Source of the DNA: JAWXBR01 sp046595995
GTDB taxonomy: Bacteria > Bacteroidota > Ignavibacteria > Kapaibacteriales > Kapaibacteriaceae
DNA length: 64,000 nt
NCBI GenBank assembly: GCA_046595995.1
Contig: JBKJNB010000116.1
Coordinates: 1 to 64,000, forward strand
Direction: 5' to 3'
Position numbers and translations under genes: made by a program. The notes beneath the pieces are model-generated. The model saw nothing but the letters and a program-made list of their open reading frames with translations. It was not told where the DNA came from and did not search any database. Below are positions 58,749 through 64,000 of this stretch, piece after piece (the stretch's first letter is position 1; every line of letters starts with the position of its first letter).

Positions 58749-61700
58749 ACGCAGGACTTATTACCGCTAGCACCGCAGCAGTTTTTAAATTTTTTGTTTG
58801 CGTCGAATGGGCATGGCTCATTGCGTCCGAACTCTCGTCCGGAGTTTCGCACAGTGGTTGCGCCCTGCGGGCCGTGTTCACCTGCGCCACCGCCAAGTGA
58901 ACCCATGGTTGCCGACGCGGTAGGATGTGAGAACGTTAGGGAGCGCGATACACTGCTGGTGCGCATTTGGGGTAGTGCCGTTGCCACGCCACCATCTGCC
59001 GAAGCCGCTGCGTGTCCGTTATCACCAATCGCATCTGCGACTTGTGCGGGCTGAACTCTGCGTGGAGCTGATTGGGTCTGGCGTGATGCAGAAGGATAAT
59101 ATTTAAAGGCAAAGTTTACCGTAGCCTTATTGATATCCTTGAGCAATCCGAGAAAGATCTTGTATGCCTCTTGTTTGTATTCCAGGAGCGGATCTTTCTG
59201 GCCGTATGCACGCAGATAGATACCTTCTTTCAAATCGTCCATTGCACGCAAGTGTTCGCGCCATTGATCATCGATTGACTGCAATGAAGCAATACGTTCA
59301 AGCGCTGCCATGAATTCGTGGCCAAGACCTACTTCTTTTCTGTCGTAGTACTCAGTAGCCGCGCTGACAACCTTGTCTACAGCGCCATCCTTACTAAGCG
59401 ACTGAAAGTCCTGCTCGCTCATCGGAAGATCGCAAAGTAGCGTGGCCCTAACAGCGTCGGTAAAGCCCCTTACATCGGAATCTGAGTGAAACTCAGCGTA
59501 CCAATCTTCAGCCATTTCACGGATGTACTCGAAGAACTCGCCGCGGAGGCGATCACCCATCAAAGCATGTTTGCGTCGATCGTAGATAACCTCACGTTGC
59601 TGATTCATTACGTTGTCGTACTCGAGTAGCCGCTTACGCACACCGAAGTTGTTTGACTCGACTTTCTTCTGGGCGTTGCCCACGCTCTTCGTCACTAAGG
59701 GGCTTTGAATGGGTTCGCCATCGGGCACCTTCAGTCGTTGCATTACAGCTGCAATACGTTCACCACCAAACAATCGCATGAGGTCGTCTTCGAGCGAGAT
59801 GAAAAACTGCGACGAACCTGGATCACCCTGGCGTCCGGCACGGCCGCGCAACTGACGATCGATGCGACGTGCTTCGTGGCGCTCCGTACCGATAATCGCA
59901 AGTCCGCCGGCTGCCTTAACATCAGGATCAAGTTTAATATCTGTACCACGTCCGGCCATGTTGGTAGCTATGGTTACGCTGGCCTTGCGACCTGCAGACT
60001 GCACGATCTCGGCTTCTCGTTGATGTTGTTTGGCATTGAGTACGTTGTGTTGAACGTTTGCGCGCTTGAGCATCTTGCTCAAAAGCTCCGACACTTCAAC
60101 GCTAGTTGTGCCCACAAGAACGGCCCGTCCACCGTTAATCTGTTCCTGAACGGCCTCGACCACGGCGTTATATTTTTCGCGTTTAGTGCGGTAGATCAAA
60201 TCATCGAGGTCTTTACGTACCGCCTGACGGTTCGTCGGTATCACCACGACATCGAGTTTATAGATTTCGAAAAACTCTGCCGCTTCTGTTTCTGCGGTCC
60301 CCGTCATGCCTGCGAGTTTGTGATACTGACGGAAGTAGTTCTGAAGCGTGATCGTAGCGAAGGTCTGAGTATCCTGCTCGACCATTACACCTTCTTTAGC
60401 CTCGATAGCCTGGTGCAGTCCGTCGGAATAGCGCCGACCTTCGAGAATACGACCAGTAAACTCGTCTACAATCTTGATTTTACCATCCTGCACGACATAC
60501 TCGTCGTCTCGAACATAGAGGCTATAAGCACGAAGCAGCTGGTTGACGATGTGAATGCGATCCGAACGATCAGCGTACACTAGCATGAAGGCATCCTTCT
60601 TCAACGTCTTTTCTGCGACGCTGATGTTCTCGTCTCCTTCTAGGGCACTCATCTCCGTAGCCAAGTCGGGGATCACAAACATGTCTGGATCTTCTTGGCT
60701 CGAACACATTAGTTCGCGGCCTTTATCCGAAATATCTACCTGATGGTTCTTCTCGTCTACTGTGAAGAACAGTTCGTCATCGATGATGGACATGCGCGTG
60801 CCCTGGTCTTTCAGGTGCTCGAGCTCAGTCTCTTTCAACAGTTTTAGGTTGTCTGGGTCCTGCAGCATTTTGGCAAGCTTGCTGTGTTTAGGCATGCCTC
60901 GGTGAGCGCGAAGCAATGCCATGCCTGCTTTGGTTTTGTCTTCTTTCGTGCCAGTGGTAAGTCCCTTTTCAGCTTCTGACACCAATGTATTCACAAGACG
61001 TGACTGCACGTCGATAAGGCGCTTCACGCGTGGGTTCATGTCATCGAAGGCATGGTCTGTGCTGCCCGCGCCCACCGGACCCGATATGATAAGTGGCGTA
61101 CGAGCCTCGTCTATGAGTACCGAGTCGACCTCATCCACCACTGCATACCAGTGTCCGCGTTGCACCATGTCAACCGATTCAGTAACCATATTATCACGTA
61201 AGTAATCGAATCCGAACTCATTGTTCGTACCGTACGTGATATCTGCATTGTATTCTGTCTTGCGTCCCTGAGGCGACATGTTCGATTGAATACAACCCGT
61301 GGTGACACCAAGGAAATCAAAGATCGGGTGCATCCACTCGCGGTCGCGTTTGGCGAGGTAGTCGTTCACGGTAACCAGGTGTACACCGCGTCCTGCAAGC
61401 GCGTTTAATATCATCGGTAGCGTGGCAACAAGTGTTTTACCTTCACCCGTGGCCATTTCCGCACCCTTGCCCTGATGAAGCACCACACCGCCAATGAGCT
61501 GCACGTCGTATGGGACCATGTCCCACGTTGCCTCGTGGCCTACAACCACGTATTTGTGTCCAACAAGGCGTCGGCAGGTGTCTTTAACTAATGCATATAC
61601 TTCAGGTAAGATCTCATCGAGCTTTGTGTGCGTAGCAACGAAACGCTCGCGGTCGATGTCGTTTAGGCGTGCGTATGCATCCGATCGATCTGCATGCGTC

Positions 61701-61930
61701 ATGTCTGCGTCATCGTGGAGTTGTAATCGAAGTGCCTCCTCCTCTTCTTTCAGGCCGCGAACATTCTCCTGAAGTTCCAACCGCAGGTCTACAATGCGCG
61801 CGCGAAGATCGTCATCGGACAATTCTTGAAGCGTCGCATACACGCGATTGATTTCTTCAATCACTGGTACGATGAGCTTAACATCCTTGTCGTGCTTTGA
61901 ACCAAAGATCTTCTGTATGAATTTCAACAT
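58739..61930 (-). CDS. secA: Preprotein translocase ATPase SecA
   Basis: 1063 residues. Walker A MATGEGKTLVA, DEAD-like VVDEVDSVLIDEARTPLI, cross-linking domain and NBD2 with GRGTDI, RRIDRQLRGRAGRQGD, then the helical wing and a long linker. SecA drives Sec export at the inner membrane. The C-terminal SEC-C zinc motif is altered: residues 1040-1052 read CPFDANKKFKNCC, with Phe1042 where the second Cys normally is. An extra Cys1060 (NKSCVKQ) might compensate. The start is the ATG with LKFIQKIFGSKHDKD, the usual SecA N-terminus. Confidence 0.97.
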   Translation of the reverse strand: MLKFIQKIFGSKHDKDVKLIVPVIEEINRVYATLQELSDDDLRARIVDLRLELQENVRGLKEEEEALRLQLHDDADMTHADRSDAYARLNDIDRERFVATHTKLDEILPEVYALVKDTCRRLVGHKYVVVGHEATWDMVPYDVQLIGGVVLHQGKGAEMATGEGKTLVATLPMILNALAGRGVHLVTVNDYLAKRDREWMHPIFDFLGVTTGCIQSNMSPQGRKTEYNADITYGTNNEFGFDYLRDNMVTESVDMVQRGHWYAVVDEVDSVLIDEARTPLIISGPVGAGSTDHAFDDMNPRVKRLIDVQSRLVNTLVSEAEKGLTTGTKEDKTKAGMALLRAHRGMPKHSKLAKMLQDPDNLKLLKETELEHLKDQGTRMSIIDDELFFTVDEKNHQVDISDKGRELMCSSQEDPDMFVIPDLATEMSALEGDENISVAEKTLKKDAFMLVYADRSDRIHIVNQLLRAYSLYVRDDEYVVQDGKIKIVDEFTGRILEGRRYSDGLHQAIEAKEGVMVEQDTQTFATITLQNYFRQYHKLAGMTGTAETEAAEFFEIYKLDVVVIPTNRQAVRKDLDDLIYRTKREKYNAVVEAVQEQINGGRAVLVGTTSVEVSELLSKMLKRANVQHNVLNAKQHQREAEIVQSAGRKASVTIATNMAGRGTDIKLDPDVKAAGGLAIIGTERHEARRIDRQLRGRAGRQGDPGSSQFFISLEDDLMRLFGGERIAAVMQRLKVPDGEPIQSPLVTKSVGNAQKKVESNNFGVRKRLLEYDNVMNQQREVIYDRRKHALMGDRLRGEFFEYIREMAEDWYAEFHSDSDVRGFTDAVRATLLCDLPMSEQDFQSLSKDGAVDKVVSAATEYYDRKEVGLGHEFMAALERIASLQSIDDQWREHLRAMDDLKEGIYLRAYGQKDPLLEYKQEAYKIFLGLLKDINKATVNFAFKYYPSASRQTQSAPRRVQPAQVADAIGDNGHAAASADGGVATALPQMRTSSVSRSLTFSHPTASATMGSLGGGAGEHGPQGATTVRNSGREFGRNEPCPFDANKKFKNCCGASGNKSCVKQ

Positions 61931-62047
61931 GTACCGCTCAGATTTGAATAGGCAATGGGCCGATGACGCACGTCGTGACCAACGATTGGTCTAGAGCCTT
62001 GCAAATTATCGTAATTTTAACGCCCCTCCAACCTCTAAGCCCCTTGC

Positions 62048-62305
62048 ATGGAAGCCCCCTCAAACGATCTCTATATCTACTCACCTGAGAACGTACACAG
62101 CCAGGCCGCGGATGCAGACGAACACTTGGGTTACAAGATCCTCAGCTTTTACGTCGATGACAGGGGGCAGCTAGCTAAGGGTTCAACACCGGAGCGTCGA
62201 ACTTTCTACCTCTCACCTTCAGGCGGCACGTTGCGCGATGCCGATTTGAACATCGTGGTATACAGTGCCAAATTTGATTTGTACAAAGGCTTCGGACGAG
62301 TATGA
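62048..62305 (+). CDS. Small hypothetical protein before a cysteine desulfurase
   Basis: 85 residues, ATG after a C/T-rich stretch and no clear ribosome-binding site. It looks soluble and beta-rich: NDLYIYSPENVHSQ, LGYKILSFYVDDRGQ and TFYLSPSGGTLR. No family recognised. Its stop overlaps the cysteine desulfurase start (ATGA), so it is coexpressed and may assist it; function unknown. Confidence 0.55.
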   Translation: MEAPSNDLYIYSPENVHSQAADADEHLGYKILSFYVDDRGQLAKGSTPERRTFYLSPSGGTLRDADLNIVVYSAKFDLYKGFGRV

Positions 62306-63435
62306 TCTATTTTGACAACAGTGCGACGACGCGTCTGGACCCCGAGGTTCTCGATGCGATGTTGCCATGGCTTCGCAACGAGTATGGCAACGCATCCAGC
62401 ATCTACAGCCTTGGCCGCCATGCGCGCGTAGCCGTCGAAGATGCCCGCAACGAACTAGCGGCACTTCTTAATGCCCATCCTGCCGAAGTGATTTTCACGA
62501 GTGGTGGCACCGAGTCGAACAACACCGTATTAAAGAGTTGCTGCTTTGAAAGCAGTCTAGTAACGCGCGTTGTGTGTGGTGCGACGGAACACCATGCCGT
62601 CCTCGAGCCCCTTGCCTGGCTTAGCCAAAAAGGCATACCAACCCGTATCCTGCCTGTTACCGCCAGCGGTAGGGTGGCGGCGAACACTGTGAGCGCCGAG
62701 AACATTGCAACGACCCTTATTAGCGTAATGCACGCGAATAACGAAACGGGCGTAGTGAATGACATTCCAAGTATTCGCGCTGCGGCACCCGACGCTCTAC
62801 TTCATACCGATGCAGTACAATCATTTGGTAAAATTTCTGTAGATGTACAAGCGCTTGCTGTTGACTTTTTGTCTCTTTCTGCGCACAAGATTCACGGCCC
62901 GAAGGGCGTGGGAGCGCTATTCATTCGCAAAGGGATCGACTTCAAAGCACATCAGCAAGGCGGAGCTCAGGAACGCAACCGCCGAGCCGGCACAGAACCT
63001 GTCGCGCTGATCATCGGATTTGCAGCCGCAGCACGAGCGGCGATTACGCAAATGAAAGAGCGATCGGCTCATACGTCCGCTTTGATAGAAGTCCTCCGTG
63101 AACGCATCGCACGCTCAATTCCTGACGTGAACTTCAATACTCCAACTGAGGGTGTGCTGCCGAACGTGCTTAACGTTTCGTTTCCCGATGCCCAGACCTA
63201 TGACGGCGATGCGGTCCTGCAAGGCATGGACTTGCGAGGTATTGCGGTATCGAATGGCAGCGCGTGCGTTTCTGGAAGTCTTCAGCCTTCACACGTGCTG
63301 CTAGCAATGGGTCGAGCCATCGAGGAGTCGCGAGCTGCTGTCAGGTTCTCGGTATCAAAGGAGACTACCCAGGAAGAGGTCGAAACCGGGGCTGCAATTT
63401 TAGCCGAGGTCCTCCGTGATTTGCGCTGTATCTGA
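62302..63435 (+). CDS. Cysteine desulfurase, NifS/IscS family
   Basis: 377 residues. Motifs: YFDNSATTRLDPEVLDAM, TSGGTESNNTVL, GATEHHAV, HTDAVQSFGK, the PLP lysine in SLSAHKIHGPKGVGAL, and the active-site Cys in SNGSACVSGSLQPSHVL. It removes sulfur from cysteine for Fe-S clusters or tRNA thiolation. No iscU or sufB gene is adjacent. It starts inside the end of the small hypothetical gene. Confidence 0.93.
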   Translation: MIYFDNSATTRLDPEVLDAMLPWLRNEYGNASSIYSLGRHARVAVEDARNELAALLNAHPAEVIFTSGGTESNNTVLKSCCFESSLVTRVVCGATEHHAVLEPLAWLSQKGIPTRILPVTASGRVAANTVSAENIATTLISVMHANNETGVVNDIPSIRAAAPDALLHTDAVQSFGKISVDVQALAVDFLSLSAHKIHGPKGVGALFIRKGIDFKAHQQGGAQERNRRAGTEPVALIIGFAAAARAAITQMKERSAHTSALIEVLRERIARSIPDVNFNTPTEGVLPNVLNVSFPDAQTYDGDAVLQGMDLRGIAVSNGSACVSGSLQPSHVLLAMGRAIEESRAAVRFSVSKETTQEEVETGAAILAEVLRDLRCI

Positions 63436-63491
63436 TTCATGCGATATATTGTGTGTTGTAACACGCAATAATCATTACTAGGAGCATACTG

Positions 63492-64000
63492 ATGAAGAAA
63501 TCGATGATGGCTTTGTGCCTTAGCGTTCTGACCTGTACAGTCGCGTTTGCCGGAACAGGATTTTTAGACGTAACGGGTGGGCAGAAGACATTCAAGGTCA
63601 ACAAAGCTGTTGGCACGAGCAACATCGTGTTTAACAGCGACGCGCCACTTGAGAAGATTAAGGGTACTGCCGATGCTGTAACAGGAGAGTTCAAGTTGGA
63701 TCCAGCTCATCTAGAGTTGACCACTGGTCGGATCGAAGTAAAAGTTGAGAGCATGTCTACCGCCATTTCGAAGCGCGATGAGCATATGCGCAGTGATGTT
63801 TGGCTAAATGCAAATAAATATCCAACGATTGTGGTTGACGTTCAGCGTCTTTCCGACGTTGTTGTTGAAACCCGCGGCGGTCGCCGCATCGCTGTTGCGA
63901 AGGCAATTGGCACATTCACGCTTCATGGTGTAACCAAGCCGCTTACGGCCGATGTTACAATCACATACTTACCGGAGTCAAGCGACACAAAGAAACGCGC
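63492..64000 (+). CDS. YceI family protein (3' truncated by window end)
   Basis: At least 169 residues; ATG 63492 has AGGAG 7 nt upstream and begins a signal peptide (MMALCLSVLTCTVAFA). YceI features: FKVNKAVGTSNIVFNSDAP, KGTADAVTGEFKLDPAHLEL and KRDEHMRSDVWLNANKYPTI. YceI proteins are periplasmic lipocalins that bind isoprenoid-type lipids. The gene continues beyond the window. Confidence 0.9.
   Translation, partial: MKKSMMALCLSVLTCTVAFAGTGFLDVTGGQKTFKVNKAVGTSNIVFNSDAPLEKIKGTADAVTGEFKLDPAHLELTTGRIEVKVESMSTAISKRDEHMRSDVWLNANKYPTIVVDVQRLSDVVVETRGGRRIAVAKAIGTFTLHGVTKPLTADVTITYLPESSDTKKR

Noticed and set aside
59705..60583. Plus-strand open frame of 292 codons
   Set aside because: Antisense to well-conserved secA; composition follows secA codon positions, no start signal or domain.

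Overview
The window reads as a chromosomal segment of a Gram-negative bacterium of the Bacteroidota/Chlorobi side of the tree, perhaps a Kapabacteria- or Ignavibacteria-like lineage. This is inferred, not proven. Support comes from several exported proteins with C-terminal domains like type IX secretion sorting tails, TonB and beta-barrel outer-membrane proteins, a TonB receptor with a carboxypeptidase-like N-domain, and repeated upstream octamers of the form TAnnTTTG, the -7 promoter element of Bacteroidota. Coding density is very high, most neighbours overlap by 1-30 nt (ATGA, TAATG, TGATG junctions), and I see no tRNA, rRNA, IS element or CRISPR array.

Layout. 1-12.5 kb: exported and outer-membrane proteins (a dockerin-like partial protein, a tail-bearing protein, a barrel, a cohesin-bearing protein, a second barrel, a DUF1573 protein) around a divergent TPR histidine kinase and a two-gene nuoM-nuoN unit. 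12.5-19.2 kb: a minus operon for envelope work (fibronectin-like protein, HExxH protease, ABC ATPase, lytic transglycosylase), then a metal-flavoured group (YjdI-like Fe-S protein, small Cys-rich exported protein, TonB receptor). 19.2-24.9 kb: a minus operon panD - nucleotidyltransferase - methylmalonyl-CoA epimerase - gpmA - exported TldD - exported inactive TldD homologue. 25-31 kb: AtuA-like protein, lipoprotein, kynU-rlmB, a candidate small RNA, two TetR genes, lysS and an M50 protease. 32-42.8 kb: GT39-like glycosyltransferase, corA-amidase-ABC exporter operon, rlmD, a subtilase and a FlgD-like protein. 42.8-50.9 kb: housekeeping genes rpsA, rpsF, rplI, 2-oxoacid dehydrogenase E2, dtd, thyX and a dihaem peroxidase.

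51.0-58.6 kb is the most unusual part: an eight-gene, tightly coupled plus-strand cluster. It holds a GT-B-like transferase, an SpsF-type cytidylyltransferase, a split transketolase, a glutamate-1-semialdehyde-aminomutase-like aminotransferase, a short-chain dehydrogenase, a short NeuB-type synthase and a fatty-acid-hydroxylase-superfamily enzyme. Together they look like a pathway that builds a CMP-activated nonulosonate-like sugar by a route involving transketolase, attaches it to the surface and modifies a lipid. It is followed by a 5' remnant of a metallophosphoesterase gene, then secA, a cysteine desulfurase and a partial YceI protein.

Smaller curiosities: a ~190-nt candidate RNA with its own promoter and terminator, putative leaderless transcripts, tandem duplications that span stop codons, an intrinsic terminator buried in a convergent gene, and a SecA zinc motif lacking one cysteine.
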